Positions 24,081 through 34,218 of a DNA stretch of 64,000 nucleotides are shown piece by piece. Below the pieces are notes generated by a model. That model saw only the letters and a program-made list of their open reading frames with translations. It searched no databases and was not told the origin of the DNA. The DNA comes from Spongisporangium articulatum (GTDB lineage: Bacteria > Actinomycetota > Actinomycetes > Actinomycetales > Kineosporiaceae). Location of the stretch: assembly GCF_044465595.1 (NCBI RefSeq), contig NZ_JBITLV010000005.1:62001-126000 (forward strand). Direction: 5' to 3'. Numbering within the stretch: the first letter of the stretch is position 1; every line of letters begins with the position of its first letter. The position numbers and the translations under genes were made by a program.

Positions 24081-24086
24081 CACAAT
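24081..24086 (+). promoter_or_regulatory. -10 box of a probable leaderless promoter (pepP)
   Basis: CACAAT six bases before ATG 24093. The GGAGGG between them is too close to the start to work as a ribosome site, so a leaderless message is the simpler reading. Confidence 0.45.
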
Positions 24087-24092
24087 GGAGGG

Positions 24093-25580
24093 ATGACCGA
24101 CCTTCCCGCCGAAGCCGAGGAACCCACCGCCGAGCCGGAGGTCGAGCACCGGCAGCGCCCGTCGTCCCCCGCGTTCCGGAAGTTCATCGCCTCCGGCTGG
24201 GGCCCCCGGCCCGACGCGCTCCCGGCACCGCTGCCGTCGTCCGCCTGGGCCCGGGCCCGGCGCGAGCAGGTCAGCTCCGCACTGCCGGGCGACCGGCTGG
24301 TCGTCCCGGCCGGGGTGCTGCGCACCCGCAGCAACGACACCGACTACCGCTTCCGGCCGCACTCGGCCTTCGCCCACCTCACCGGGCTGGGCACGGACCG
24401 CGAGCCGGACGCCGTCCTCGTGCTCGAGCCCGACGGCTCGGCGGTCCTGTTCTTCCGCCCCCGCGCGGAACGCGACTCCGAGGAGTTCTACGCCAACCCG
24501 CGCTACGGCGAGCTGTGGGTCGGGGTGCGGCCGAGCCTGGAGGAGGTGGCGGCCGAGACCGGCCTCGACGTCCGGCACCTGGACGAGCTGGCCGAGGCCG
24601 TCGCCAAGGACGTCGGCACCGTGCCCGTGCGGGTCGTCCGCGACGCGGACCCGGCGGTCGACGCGCTGGTGGACGACGCCCGCGCGGCCGCGGGTCAGGG
24701 CACCGAGGCGGGGCGCGAGGGGGACGCCGAGCTGGCGCGGGTGCTCTCCGAGCTGCGGCTGGTGAAGGACGAGTACGAGGTCGAGCAGATGCGGCTGGCG
24801 ATCGCCGTGACCGCGGACGGGTTCGCCGACATCGTCCGCGCGCTGCCCGAGGCGGTGGCCGCGGTGCGCGGGGAGCGGGTCGTGGAAACGGTTTTCGAGT
24901 CGCGGGCCCGGCGTGAGGGCAACGCCGTCGGCTACGACACGATCGCCGCGTCGGGGCCGCACGCCTGCACGCTGCACTGGATCCGCAACGACGGGCCCGT
25001 CTCGTCGGGTGATCTCGTGCTGGTCGACGCGGGCGTCGAGGTGGACAGCCTCTACACGGCCGACATCACCCGCACGCTGCCGGTCACGGGTTCGTTCACC
25101 GAGCCGCAGCGCCGGGTGTACCAGGCGGTGCTGGACGCCGCCGACGCCGCGTTCGCCGTGGCGAAGCCGGGGGTGCTGTTCCGCGACGTGCACGCGGCGG
25201 CGATGCAGGTGATCGCCGAGCGGCTGCACGAGTGGGGGCTGCTGCCGGGGACGGTCGAGGAGTCCCTGTCGAGCGACGGGCAGTTCCACCGGCGCTGGAT
25301 GGTGCACGGCACGAGCCACCACCTGGGCCTCGACGTGCACGACTGCTCACAGGCCCGGCGGGAGATGTACCTGGACGCCCCCCTGCGGCCCGGGATGGTG
25401 TTCACGATCGAACCCGGTCTGTACTTCGGCCCGACCGACCTGCTGGCGCCTGCGGAGCTGCGGGGGATCGGGGTGCGGATCGAGGACGACGTGCTCGTGA
25501 CGGAGGACGGCGTCGAGAACCTCTCGGCCGCGCTCCCCCGCGACCCGGACGCCGTCGAGGCCTGGATGCGCTCCCTCTAG
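24093..25580 (+). CDS. pepP: Aminopeptidase P (Xaa-Pro aminopeptidase)
   Basis: A 495-residue M24 metallopeptidase that removes an N-terminal residue preceding proline. The N-terminal AMP-N domain (about residues 45-180, RSNDTDYRFRPHSAFAHLTG) is followed by the pita-bread catalytic domain with metal ligands in LVDAGVEVDSLYTADITRT (two Asp), GTSHHLGLDVHD (His), FTIEPGLY (Glu) and RIEDDVLV (Glu). The length is normal for the family. ATG 24093 is chosen; the open frame continues back to 24021 without family similarity. It is convergent with recD, with a long palindrome between. Confidence 0.96.
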   Translation: MTDLPAEAEEPTAEPEVEHRQRPSSPAFRKFIASGWGPRPDALPAPLPSSAWARARREQVSSALPGDRLVVPAGVLRTRSNDTDYRFRPHSAFAHLTGLGTDREPDAVLVLEPDGSAVLFFRPRAERDSEEFYANPRYGELWVGVRPSLEEVAAETGLDVRHLDELAEAVAKDVGTVPVRVVRDADPAVDALVDDARAAAGQGTEAGREGDAELARVLSELRLVKDEYEVEQMRLAIAVTADGFADIVRALPEAVAAVRGERVVETVFESRARREGNAVGYDTIAASGPHACTLHWIRNDGPVSSGDLVLVDAGVEVDSLYTADITRTLPVTGSFTEPQRRVYQAVLDAADAAFAVAKPGVLFRDVHAAAMQVIAERLHEWGLLPGTVEESLSSDGQFHRRWMVHGTSHHLGLDVHDCSQARREMYLDAPLRPGMVFTIEPGLYFGPTDLLAPAELRGIGVRIEDDVLVTEDGVENLSAALPRDPDAVEAWMRSL

Positions 25581-25668
25581 AAGTTGATCATGCAGAAACC
25601 TCGCGATCCGGTCAGGCGGGCCGCCCACCAGACCCTGTGCAACCGCGAGGTTTCTGCATGATCAACTT
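25581..25668. repeat. Long inverted repeat (GATCATGCAGAAACC type) between pepP and recD
   Basis: Perfect 25-base arms at 25581-25605 and 25644-25668 with a 38-base loop, directly after the pepP TAG. The recD TGA (complement of 25662-25664) lies inside the right arm. Same core as the element at 1723-1809. Confidence 0.93.
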
Positions 25669-27479
25669 TGGAGGTGTTCGCGCAGGCCCGTGGCGCGGGA
25701 GGCCAGGCGCTCGACCGCGGCCGCGAACGAGTCGGCCGACCCGATCACCCGGACGAAGCGCCGGGCCCGGGTGACCGCGGTGTAGAGGGTCTGCCGGGTG
25801 CCGAGCGGTGAGTCGGCGGGCGGCAGGACGACGGTGACCCGGTCGAACTGGCTGCCCTGGCTGCGGTGCACGGTCATCGCGTGCACGTCGCGCACCGCGC
25901 CGAGGCGGCCGAGGGGCACCGGGATCGGGTCGGCGCCGCGGCCGAACATGGCGACCAACTCGCCCCCGACGCGGACCACGACCCCCGTGTCGCCGTTGTA
26001 CAGCCCGGCCTCGTAGTCGTTCTCGGTGACCAGTAGGGGTTGTCCGGGGTAGTGGCCACCCATGAGGGGGCCGCCGGGGCGAAGCGGGTGGGTCGCGGCG
26101 ACCCAGCCGGCCGCCAGCTGACCCCAGTACTGCACGCCCCGCGGGCCGAGCCGGTGCGCGCACAGCACCCGGTGCTCCTCGAGGGCCTCGAGCGCCCTTG
26201 CGGCGTCACCGGTCTCGGCCGCCGCGTGCAACCGGGCGCCCGTCGTCTCGACGTCGCCGCGCACCCCGGCCAGGGCCGCCTCCTGCGCGACGACCCCCTC
26301 CTCGACCTCGACGAACTCGACCTCGGGGGCGCCGGACCGCAGCAGGGCGAGGGCCCGGTCGGCGTCGCCCGTGGTGATGGCGGCGGCCAGGTCGGGCAGC
26401 ACGCCGACGCCCCCGAACCGGCGGTTCGTCGTGAGCCGGGCGACGGCCGGACCCCCCTCGGCCGCGACCAGGTCACCCAGGACGGCGCCGGCCTCGACGG
26501 ACGCCAGCTGCTCCGGGTCGCCGACCAGCACCAGCCGGGTGCTCGGCCGCAGCGCCTCGAGCAGCCGGGCCATCTGGGTCAGCGACACCATCGAGGCCTC
26601 GTCCACGACGACCACCTCACGCGGCAGCCGGTTCGCAGCGTCGTGCCGGGGGCGGCCGCCGCCGGGGCGCCAGCCCAGCAACCGGTGCAACGTGACGGCG
26701 GGCAGCTCGCCGAGCCGATCGCGGTCGGCGGCCGCCAGGCGCGCGGACGACGAGCGCACCGCCTCCTCGAGCCGGGCCGCGGCCTTGCCGGTGGGCGCGG
26801 CCAGCGCGATGCGGGCGTCGGGCCGCTGTTCGCGCAGCAGGGCCAGTAGCCGCGAAACCGTCGTGGTCTTCCCGGTGCCGGGACCACCGGCCAGCACGCT
26901 GACCCGGTGCGTGGCGACGATTCTCGCGGCCTCGCGCTGGTCGGCGTCCGCGGGGGCGAAGAGCCGGTCCAAACCCGTCTCGAGCACCGCGAGGTCCAGG
27001 TCGGTCGGGGCTTCGGCGACCCGGGCCAGCAGCTCCCGGGCCACCAACTCCTCCTGCTCCCGGTAGCGGGCCAGCCACAGCCGGCCGCCCTCCATACGCA
27101 GCGGCGCCTCGGGCCCGACCAGGGACGACGCCGCACACCGGGCCACCCACGCCTCGGGCTCCGGCCACTCGAGCGTCTCCGCCGCCGGCTCCGCGCTCGA
27201 CAGGTCGGCGAGCGCCTCGACGTCGTCCGCCGTGACCGTCTGCTGGGCGGTACGCAGGTCGAGGACGACGGACCCGTGACGGGTCGACCGGACGACCAGC
27301 GCCACGGCCAGTTGGACCGTCTCGTCGGTCTCCCCCGCGATCGCTCCCAGCCGGGTGGCGACCTGCACGTCCGCGGCGGTGATCAGCCCGGCGTCGTTGA
27401 ACGCGGCCAGCAGGCCGCTCGCCCGGGCCGCGACCTCGGCGCCGAGCCCGTCCCGGGCCCGGGTGGCCGGCCCGGTCAC
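25662..27479 (-). CDS. recD: Exodeoxyribonuclease V alpha subunit RecD
   Basis: A 605-residue 5'-3' helicase subunit of RecBCD. Walker A GGPGTGKTT spans residues 198-206; later motifs include LAAPTGKAAARL, VVDEASMVSLTQM, LVGDPEQLASVEAGAVLGD, and the C-terminal AMTVHRSQGSQFDRVTVVLP and LYTAVTRARRFV of SF1B helicases. GTG 27479 overlaps the recB stop in a GTGA, so it is the third gene of a recC-recB-recD operon. The length equals that of E. coli RecD (608). The last codons come from a palindrome arm. Confidence 0.96.
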   Translation of the reverse strand: MTGPATRARDGLGAEVAARASGLLAAFNDAGLITAADVQVATRLGAIAGETDETVQLAVALVVRSTRHGSVVLDLRTAQQTVTADDVEALADLSSAEPAAETLEWPEPEAWVARCAASSLVGPEAPLRMEGGRLWLARYREQEELVARELLARVAEAPTDLDLAVLETGLDRLFAPADADQREAARIVATHRVSVLAGGPGTGKTTTVSRLLALLREQRPDARIALAAPTGKAAARLEEAVRSSSARLAAADRDRLGELPAVTLHRLLGWRPGGGRPRHDAANRLPREVVVVDEASMVSLTQMARLLEALRPSTRLVLVGDPEQLASVEAGAVLGDLVAAEGGPAVARLTTNRRFGGVGVLPDLAAAITTGDADRALALLRSGAPEVEFVEVEEGVVAQEAALAGVRGDVETTGARLHAAAETGDAARALEALEEHRVLCAHRLGPRGVQYWGQLAAGWVAATHPLRPGGPLMGGHYPGQPLLVTENDYEAGLYNGDTGVVVRVGGELVAMFGRGADPIPVPLGRLGAVRDVHAMTVHRSQGSQFDRVTVVLPPADSPLGTRQTLYTAVTRARRFVRVIGSADSFAAAVERLASRATGLREHLQS

Positions 27480-30400
27480 GGGCCCGTCACCCCCGCCAGC
27501 AGGTCGGACGTCGCGAGCACCAGTTCGTGCGGAGGGTGCCAGCTGAACACGCCGGGCACCGACCCGTCGGCGCACCGGGGCTGCGGGCCGGTCATCCCGC
27601 GCAGGAACAGGTACAACACGCCACCGAGGTGGCGGGCCGGGTCGTAGCCGGGCAGCCGCCAGCGCAGGTACCGGTGCAGCGCGACGTCGTACAGCAGGGC
27701 CTGCAGCGGGTAGTGCGCCTCGATCATGGCCTCGGCCATGGCCGCCGGCCGGTAGTTCCACGCGGTCAGCGGTCGGTCGACCCCACCCAACCGGTTCGTC
27801 TTGTAATCGACCACCAGATAACGATTCTGGCCGTCCACGGGCAGGCGCAGGACGGCGTCGACGCTGCCGGTCAGGAAGCCGCGCAGGGGCGCCGGGTCGA
27901 GCTGTTCGAGCACGTCGGCGTAGCCCGCCAGCGGCCCGTCGGGGCAGAGCCGCCGCCACAGGGGGGCCAGGTCGTGCAGCACGCCCGCGGCCGGGACCGG
28001 GGTGTCGCCGCCGCCGAGGGCGAACTCGAACTCCAGCTCCGGCAACCGGTTCCGAGCGTCGATCCCGGCCAGCGTCACGCCACCGGCCAGCGGCCCGAGG
28101 GGGGTGGCCAGCGACGCCCGCAGCGCGTCGGTGAGGCGTTCGGCGTCCAGCCAGGGCGCGGACCGGCCGGTCTCCGCGCGCACCGCGGCGTGCAGCTGCT
28201 CGTCGTCGCCCGGGTCGCGCAGCAGCTCGAGGACCCCGTGCACGACGGTGCCGAACCGCGGCCCACCCGGCAGGTCGTCCCAGGCCGAGGCGACGTCGTC
28301 CAACCCCGCGTCGGGGTCGCCGGGATGCACCGCGTCGGGTTCCACCTCGTCGGACTCGTCGTCGCGCTGCCCGGCCTCCGGCTCGCTGCCGATCGAGGCC
28401 GCCATCGAGGCACCGGGCGGCTGCTCGTGCGCGGCCGCCGTCCACGAGCTGTACGAGGTGCGGCGCCACTCCAGGTCGAGCTCGCGGTCGAACACGGCGG
28501 CCGACAGGGCCGCGGCGGGCACGGCGGGCGGGGTCCAGCGGGTCGGGGACCGGTGCACGACCGGTTCGACGGCCAGGGCACCCGATGCGGCCTCGGCCCG
28601 CGCGCGCAGCACGGCCAGCGCCTCGGCGTCCGACGGCACCGGGACGTTCTGCGGGGCCAGGCCGTCCGGGTTCTCGTGCATCAGCAGGCGGTGCAGCGGG
28701 GCACGCGACGTGGTGGTGCCCGGCAGCCACCAGAGCACCAACTGCGACTGCGCGCGGGTCAGGGCGACGTAGGCCAGCCGCAACTCGTCGTCGGTCTCCT
28801 CGACGACGTGCGCTGCGGCGTGGGCCGCCCAGTCGGGGCCGCCCGGCCCGCCGACGTCCCGGAGACGGCGCCCGTTCTCGTGGAAGACGGCGGTGCTGGG
28901 CCGGTCCTGCACCCACAGGTCCCAGCCGAACGGGACCATCGTGACCGGGAACTCCAGGCCCTTGCTGGCGTGCACGGTCATCACCTGCACGGCCGCCGCG
29001 TCGGACTCCAGCCGCCGGCTGCGCTCCAGGCCGCCGTCGCGAGCCGCCTCCACCCGGCGGCGGCGCAGCCAGGTGAGCAACGCGGTCAGGCCGAGCCGGT
29101 CGCGTTGCCCGGCCTCGTGCAGGGTCTGCGCGATGTGCCGCAGGTCGGTGAGCAGCCGTTCGCCGCCCTCGGCCCGCAGCAACCGCTGCTGCACCGCCCG
29201 CTCCTGGCTCAGGGTCTCGAACAGCGCGGCCACCCCGCGTTCGGCCAGGACCCGGGCCCACGCCCGCAGGTCGAGCCCGAGCTGCGAGGTCAACCGGTCA
29301 CCGCCGGCCGCGGCCAGATCGGCGGCGCTCGCCCCGACGAAACAGCCCAGCGCGAGCCGATTGACCCGGGTGGGCCGGTGCGGCTGCTCGAGCGCCTCCA
29401 GCAGCAGCTGCCACTCCTGGGCGGCCGTGGTGGTGAAGACGCTGCGCCGCCCGGTCAGCACCATCGGCACGCGCGCGGCGACGAGTTCCTCGGCGATCAG
29501 CCGGGCCTGCTCGTTGGTCCGCACCAGGACCGCGACGTCCCCGGGCTGCACGGGCCGGTCCGGGCCGCCGTCGCGCGGATGCACCCGGGCCGCCGGGTCG
29601 GACAGCAGAGCCACGATCTCGCCCGCCACGTCGCGGGCCACCGACTCACGGCCCTCGGACGCGTAGACCAGCCCCTGGTTGCTGGCGCGCAGCCCGTCGC
29701 GGCCGACGACACGCAGCCGCACGGGCGCTCCCCCGGTCGCGACCATCCGGCCGGTGTGGGTGGCGTCGACGGGGACCACCCGGATCGCCGGGTCACCCAG
29801 GGCCGCCCCGCGGAACACCGCCCCCAACCCGGCCAGCAGCGCGGCGTCGCTGCGGTAGCTGGTCGGCAGCGTGTGCCGGGACGCGGCGACCGACACGGCG
29901 TCGAGGTAGGCGTGCACGTCGGCGCCGCGGAACGCATAGATCGACTGCTTGGGGTCACCGATCAGCACCATCGTGCGGACCCCGTGGAACGCCGAGCGCA
30001 GGATGTCCCACTGCACCGGGTCGGTGTCCTGGAACTCGTCGACCAGCACGACCCGGTACCGGTCGCGCAGCCGCGCGCAGGCGTGCCGGCCGCGGTCCGG
30101 GTCCCGCAGCAACCGGGCCAGCCGCAGCAGCATGTCGTCGTAGTCGACGATGCCGAGGCGCCGCTTGCGGACGTCGAGCTCGCGCCGGACGGCGGTCGCC
30201 ACCCGGGCCCGCAGGCCCGGCAGGTCGGGGGTCGCCGGGTCGGGCAGCAGCGCGGTGGCCGGGTCGCGCGCGACGGCCAGCGCGAGTGCGTGGAACTGTT
30301 CGCGGGTCAGGTCGGGTGCGGGCGCCCCCGGCGTCCCCCACTTGCGCAGGTAGAGGTCGTCGGCGACCTCGCGGGCCAGGTCGCCGATGTCCTCGACCAG

Positions 30401-30880
30401 TTCGTCGCCCAGGTCGTAGTCGCCGGCCGTGCCCAGCGCGAGCAGCACCTGCTGGCAGAACCCGTGCGTCGTGGTGACGGTGGCGGCGTCGAACGACGCC
30501 AACGCGACCGTGAGCCGGCGGGCCCGCCGTTCGACCTCCGTCCCGTCGGCGTCGAGCAGGTGCCGCAGGACGTCGTCCGCGGGTTCCGCGCCCGGGTCGA
30601 GGAGTGCGTCGCGGGCCTGGACCAGCCGTTCCCGGACCCGTTCGCGCAGCTCGCGGGTGGACTCGCGACTGAAGCTGACGACCAGCAGCTGGTCCATCTC
30701 GGCCACGCCCTCGGCGACGTAGCGGGCCACGAGGGCGGCGATGGTGAAGGTCTTGCCGGTGCCGGCGCTGGCCTCGAGCACGGCCGTGCCCTCGGGCAGC
30801 GGGCCGATCAGGTCGAAGCGTGCGGGCGGCGCCGGGACGATGGACAGCGCGGTCTGCCGGGCGGACGTCGGTGCGCTCAT
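27476..30880 (-). CDS. recB: Exodeoxyribonuclease V beta subunit RecB
   Basis: A 1134-residue helicase-nuclease. Walker A is ASAGTGKT at residues 37-44; VDEFQDTDPVQW is motif II, GDPKQSIYAFRGAD motif III, TVHASKGLEFPVTMVPFGWDLW motif V and AYVALTRAQSQLVLWW motif VI. The C-terminal RecB nuclease domain shows GSVDAVLRL and VVDYKTNRL (Asp and Lys near residue 1025), plus ALLYDVALHRYLRWRL. Complete compared with E. coli RecB (1180). ATG 30880 overlaps the recC TGA in an ATGA. It supplies the 3'-5' motor and the only nuclease of the complex. Confidence 0.97.
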   Translation of the reverse strand: MSAPTSARQTALSIVPAPPARFDLIGPLPEGTAVLEASAGTGKTFTIAALVARYVAEGVAEMDQLLVVSFSRESTRELRERVRERLVQARDALLDPGAEPADDVLRHLLDADGTEVERRARRLTVALASFDAATVTTTHGFCQQVLLALGTAGDYDLGDELVEDIGDLAREVADDLYLRKWGTPGAPAPDLTREQFHALALAVARDPATALLPDPATPDLPGLRARVATAVRRELDVRKRRLGIVDYDDMLLRLARLLRDPDRGRHACARLRDRYRVVLVDEFQDTDPVQWDILRSAFHGVRTMVLIGDPKQSIYAFRGADVHAYLDAVSVAASRHTLPTSYRSDAALLAGLGAVFRGAALGDPAIRVVPVDATHTGRMVATGGAPVRLRVVGRDGLRASNQGLVYASEGRESVARDVAGEIVALLSDPAARVHPRDGGPDRPVQPGDVAVLVRTNEQARLIAEELVAARVPMVLTGRRSVFTTTAAQEWQLLLEALEQPHRPTRVNRLALGCFVGASAADLAAAGGDRLTSQLGLDLRAWARVLAERGVAALFETLSQERAVQQRLLRAEGGERLLTDLRHIAQTLHEAGQRDRLGLTALLTWLRRRRVEAARDGGLERSRRLESDAAAVQVMTVHASKGLEFPVTMVPFGWDLWVQDRPSTAVFHENGRRLRDVGGPGGPDWAAHAAAHVVEETDDELRLAYVALTRAQSQLVLWWLPGTTTSRAPLHRLLMHENPDGLAPQNVPVPSDAEALAVLRARAEAASGALAVEPVVHRSPTRWTPPAVPAAALSAAVFDRELDLEWRRTSYSSWTAAAHEQPPGASMAASIGSEPEAGQRDDESDEVEPDAVHPGDPDAGLDDVASAWDDLPGGPRFGTVVHGVLELLRDPGDDEQLHAAVRAETGRSAPWLDAERLTDALRASLATPLGPLAGGVTLAGIDARNRLPELEFEFALGGGDTPVPAAGVLHDLAPLWRRLCPDGPLAGYADVLEQLDPAPLRGFLTGSVDAVLRLPVDGQNRYLVVDYKTNRLGGVDRPLTAWNYRPAAMAEAMIEAHYPLQALLYDVALHRYLRWRLPGYDPARHLGGVLYLFLRGMTGPQPRCADGSVPGVFSWHPPHELVLATSDLLAGVTGP

Positions 30881-33800
30881 ACGGTCCGCTCCGCATCGAG
30901 CAACCGGCCCCAGACCCGCCGCGCGAGCAGGCCGAACCGGTCCTCCTCGTCGGTCGCCCACCCGGGCCCGGTTCCCTCCCCGGGCCAGGGCGCCTCGTCG
31001 AGCAGCACCTCCAGCGGCGCCCCGCGACCGTGCACGAGCACGTGCTCGTCGTCCGAGCGCTCGCCGGGGAAGTCGCGGGTGTCCTTCCAGAACCCGCCCG
31101 CCTGGTAGAGCGCCGACGCACGCCGCCGGTCCCGGTGCCGGGACGCCGCGTAGACGCTGGCGGTCTTCAGCGGCAGGGGCAGCGGAGCCCGCAGCCCGGC
31201 CCGGTACACCTCGAGCAGTTCCGCCACCGCGGCCCGCGCGTCGTCGGGGGCCACCGGGCCGAGCTCGCTGCGGGCGGCCGCGCCCCGCTCACCGCGACCG
31301 ACCGCGACGGCGCGCCAAGGCCGCCCGGGTTCCGACGCGGTCAGGGCCAGCAGGTCGACCCAGGCCGAGAGCCGTTGCCGGGGGCCGAGTCTGGAGTACG
31401 TGGTGGACAGCAGCACGTCACCGCGCAGGCCGCGCACGGTGCCCGTCAGCCGGATACCGCCCGGCAGCGCCACGTCGACGTCCCGCGACTCGGCCGGCTG
31501 CGACCGCTCCGGTGCCGAGGCCCGGACGATCGGTTCCGCGAGCCGCCCGACCTCACGCACCAGCTCCACCCCGAGCGGGCCGGGCGGCACCGCCCCGCGC
31601 AGCAGCTCGACGGTCAGGCACTCCTGGACGTCGACGCCCGCCAGCCGGGCGGTCAGCAGCCGCTCCCCCAGCGCCCACTTCTCCAACGCGTCCGGCGCCA
31701 CGGGCAGCACCTCGGACGGCTCGTCCTCGGGGCGCGTGACCCGCACCTGCAGCCGCTGGGCGAGGAAGCCCCGGGCCGGATGGAGCAGCAGGTCGCGCAG
31801 GTCCTTCAGCTCGACCTCGCCGAGGGGGCCGACGGTCGCGAGCGGCCCGGGCAGGAAGGGCCGCACCCCCTCCCGCTCGGCCTCCAGGGCCCGGGCCGCC
31901 TCCAGCGCGGCGACGTCGAAGCTGACCGGCGCCCCGCCGTCCGCCCCGAAGTTGCGCGGGTCGAACGGCTGCAGCGGGTGCCGGGTCGTGACCAGGTCGC
32001 GCACGGGGCGACCATCGGAGGTCGTCGCCACCCGGTCGATCTCGTCGAGCAGTTCGCCCAGCGGGACGGCCGGTGGCACCCGGGCCCCGGTGCGCTCGTC
32101 CATCCCCGCGTAGGTGACGACGAGGTGCTGCTGGGCGGCGCAGACCGCATCGAGCAGCAGCTGGCGGTCCTCGCTGCGCGGGTCGCGCTCCCCGATCCAC
32201 GGATCCCGGGCCAGGAGGTCGTCACCGTCGCGCACCGACTGGCGGGGGAAGCTGCCGTCGTCCAGTCCGATCAGGCAGATCACCCGGTGCGGCACCGAGC
32301 GCATGGGCACCAGGGTGCACACGGTCAGGGTGCCGGTGCGGAACCCGGCGCGGGTGGGCCGCCCGGACAGCTCGTCGGACAACAGGTTCCGCACGTCGGC
32401 CAGCCCGAGCGGCGCCTCGCCCCCGCCCGCGAACGCCTCCTCCAGGAGGTCGCGCAACTGCACCCGTTGCCAGGCGGACCGGTCGTCGACGTCCGCCAGG
32501 GCCAGCACGGCCCGCTCCAACCCGGCCCGCCAGTCGGCGGCCGGGTGGGTGGCGGACATCAGTTCGACGGCCTCGCCCAGCCGGTCGAGCAGTTCGGCGA
32601 ACCGGCCGGCCAGGTCGATGTCGGAGCTGTCGACCTCGTCCAGCGGCAGCACGTCGCCGAACGGGCCGCCACCGGTGGCCACGCCGAGCAGCAGGCGGTC
32701 GAGGCCCGCCCGCCAGGTGCCCTGCGCGATCCGGTCGAGCTGCCAGCGCGACCGGTGGGCGTCGTCCATGCCCCACCGGACCCCCGAGTCGGCGACCCAG
32801 CCGCGCAGCCGTTCGAGGCCGTCGTCGTCGAAGCCGAACCGGCGGCTCACGGCGTCCGCCCCGCACAGGTCGAGCACCTCGGCCGACGTGACCCGCGCGG
32901 TGCCGAGCTCCAACACCCGGGCCAGTACCTCGAGCAGCGGGTTGAGCTGCGCGGGCGCCCGGTCGGCCACCCGGACCCGCAGCCGGGTGGCCGGGTGGGC
33001 CTGCGGGCTCTCCGGGCCGAGCGAGAACGCGGCCGCCACGAGCGGGGCGAACGTCTCGACGTCGGGGCACATCACGAGGACGTCGCGCGGCTCCAGCGTG
33101 GGGTCGGCCGCCAGCAGCCCGAGCACCACCTCGCGCAGCACCTCGACCTGCCGGCTGCGGCCGTGGCAGGCGTGCACCTGCACGCTGCGGTCGCCCGGCG
33201 GCACCGTGAACACGGCCTCGGGGGCCCCGGCGTCCGGCTCGTCGGCGGCCAGCGCCCCCTGCAACCGCCCCAGCAGGGTGGGCGGCGGCTCGGGCCCGGT
33301 GTGCAGTACCTGGTGAGCCGCGGGCGCGTGTACCGCCAGCAACCGCTGCAGCTCGATCAGGTCGCGGGCCATCGAGGCCAGGAAGGCGTTGCGGGCCGGC
33401 GGTTCGACCCGACGGCGCACCCCACCCGCGGCGAGCAGCGGTGAGGCGGCCACGCCGTCCCACAGCGCGGGTGACGGATGGTGCAGCCACAGGTGGACGT
33501 CGCGCTGCTCGGCCAGCGCGGCCAGTACCGCCAGGTGGCCGGGGGCCAGGCGGCTGGCCCCGAACACCGAGAAGCGGTCGGGCAGCGCCACCCGCTCCGG
33601 TTCGACCCGCAGCCGTGCGCACGCGTCGCCGAGCAGTTCGGCGGGCGCCGGGCCGAGCCGTTCGCGCAGCAGCCGCCACAGCTCGGGCTGCCAGAGCAGG
33701 TCCTCGGGAACCCGCTCGCCGGCCCCCGTCTCGAACCGGCCCTCGGCCCACGACCTCAGCATCTGCGGCCGGGCCCGCCCGTAGGCGTCGTAGAAGGAGG

Positions 33801-34218
33801 CCAGCCGGGTCGCGATGCCCATCCGCCGGCCGTGCTCACCGGCCGCCTCGCCCAGGTACCGGGCCAGGGTCGCGGCCCACCCGGCGTCGAGGTTCTCGTC
33901 GAGCAGCTCGAGCAGCGGCCAGCGGGCGGCGGCCGGGGCCCAGCGTTCGACCGACGTGGCGTGCTCGGCCGAGACCGCCTTCACGGCGTCGTCGAGCAGC
34001 ACCCGCGGCCAGGGGAACTCGACGTTCGCGCAGACCCCGTCCCCCGCCCGGCCGGCGCCCAGGTGCAGCGACAGGCGCTGCGCGATCCAGCGCTCGACCC
34101 CCTTGGCGGGCACCGCCACGACGTCGGGGGTGAACGGGTCGGCCGGAGCCGCGGAGAGCACGCCCGCCAGGCCCGCCACGAGCGCCTCCCCCGTGCGCGA
34201 CCGGTGCACCGTCAGCAC
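30877..34218 (-). CDS. recC: Exodeoxyribonuclease V gamma subunit RecC
   Basis: An 1113-residue RecC (E. coli 1122). It begins LTVHRSRTGEALVAGLA and has FPWPRVLLDDAV, VHACHGRSRQVEVLREVVL, DVLVMCPDVETFAPLV and HRVICLIGLDDGSFPRQSVRDGDDLL, hallmarks of RecC, which has helicase-like folds without Walker motifs and reads Chi in other bacteria. GTG 34218 is chosen because RecC proteins begin at LTVHRS; the frame is open to 34818, and an upstream ATG at 34369 would add about 50 residues of unconserved sequence. It is the first gene of the recCBD operon. Confidence 0.95.
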   Translation of the reverse strand: MLTVHRSRTGEALVAGLAGVLSAAPADPFTPDVVAVPAKGVERWIAQRLSLHLGAGRAGDGVCANVEFPWPRVLLDDAVKAVSAEHATSVERWAPAAARWPLLELLDENLDAGWAATLARYLGEAAGEHGRRMGIATRLASFYDAYGRARPQMLRSWAEGRFETGAGERVPEDLLWQPELWRLLRERLGPAPAELLGDACARLRVEPERVALPDRFSVFGASRLAPGHLAVLAALAEQRDVHLWLHHPSPALWDGVAASPLLAAGGVRRRVEPPARNAFLASMARDLIELQRLLAVHAPAAHQVLHTGPEPPPTLLGRLQGALAADEPDAGAPEAVFTVPPGDRSVQVHACHGRSRQVEVLREVVLGLLAADPTLEPRDVLVMCPDVETFAPLVAAAFSLGPESPQAHPATRLRVRVADRAPAQLNPLLEVLARVLELGTARVTSAEVLDLCGADAVSRRFGFDDDGLERLRGWVADSGVRWGMDDAHRSRWQLDRIAQGTWRAGLDRLLLGVATGGGPFGDVLPLDEVDSSDIDLAGRFAELLDRLGEAVELMSATHPAADWRAGLERAVLALADVDDRSAWQRVQLRDLLEEAFAGGGEAPLGLADVRNLLSDELSGRPTRAGFRTGTLTVCTLVPMRSVPHRVICLIGLDDGSFPRQSVRDGDDLLARDPWIGERDPRSEDRQLLLDAVCAAQQHLVVTYAGMDERTGARVPPAVPLGELLDEIDRVATTSDGRPVRDLVTTRHPLQPFDPRNFGADGGAPVSFDVAALEAARALEAEREGVRPFLPGPLATVGPLGEVELKDLRDLLLHPARGFLAQRLQVRVTRPEDEPSEVLPVAPDALEKWALGERLLTARLAGVDVQECLTVELLRGAVPPGPLGVELVREVGRLAEPIVRASAPERSQPAESRDVDVALPGGIRLTGTVRGLRGDVLLSTTYSRLGPRQRLSAWVDLLALTASEPGRPWRAVAVGRGERGAAARSELGPVAPDDARAAVAELLEVYRAGLRAPLPLPLKTASVYAASRHRDRRRASALYQAGGFWKDTRDFPGERSDDEHVLVHGRGAPLEVLLDEAPWPGEGTGPGWATDEEDRFGLLARRVWGRLLDAERTV

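Noticed and set aside
27527..31108. Open frame of 1193 codons on the plus strand opposite recB and recD
   Set aside because: It is a GC-rich shadow: it has no protein-family motifs and long His/Gln/Arg/Gly runs, and the minus strand carries complete RecB and RecD motifs.
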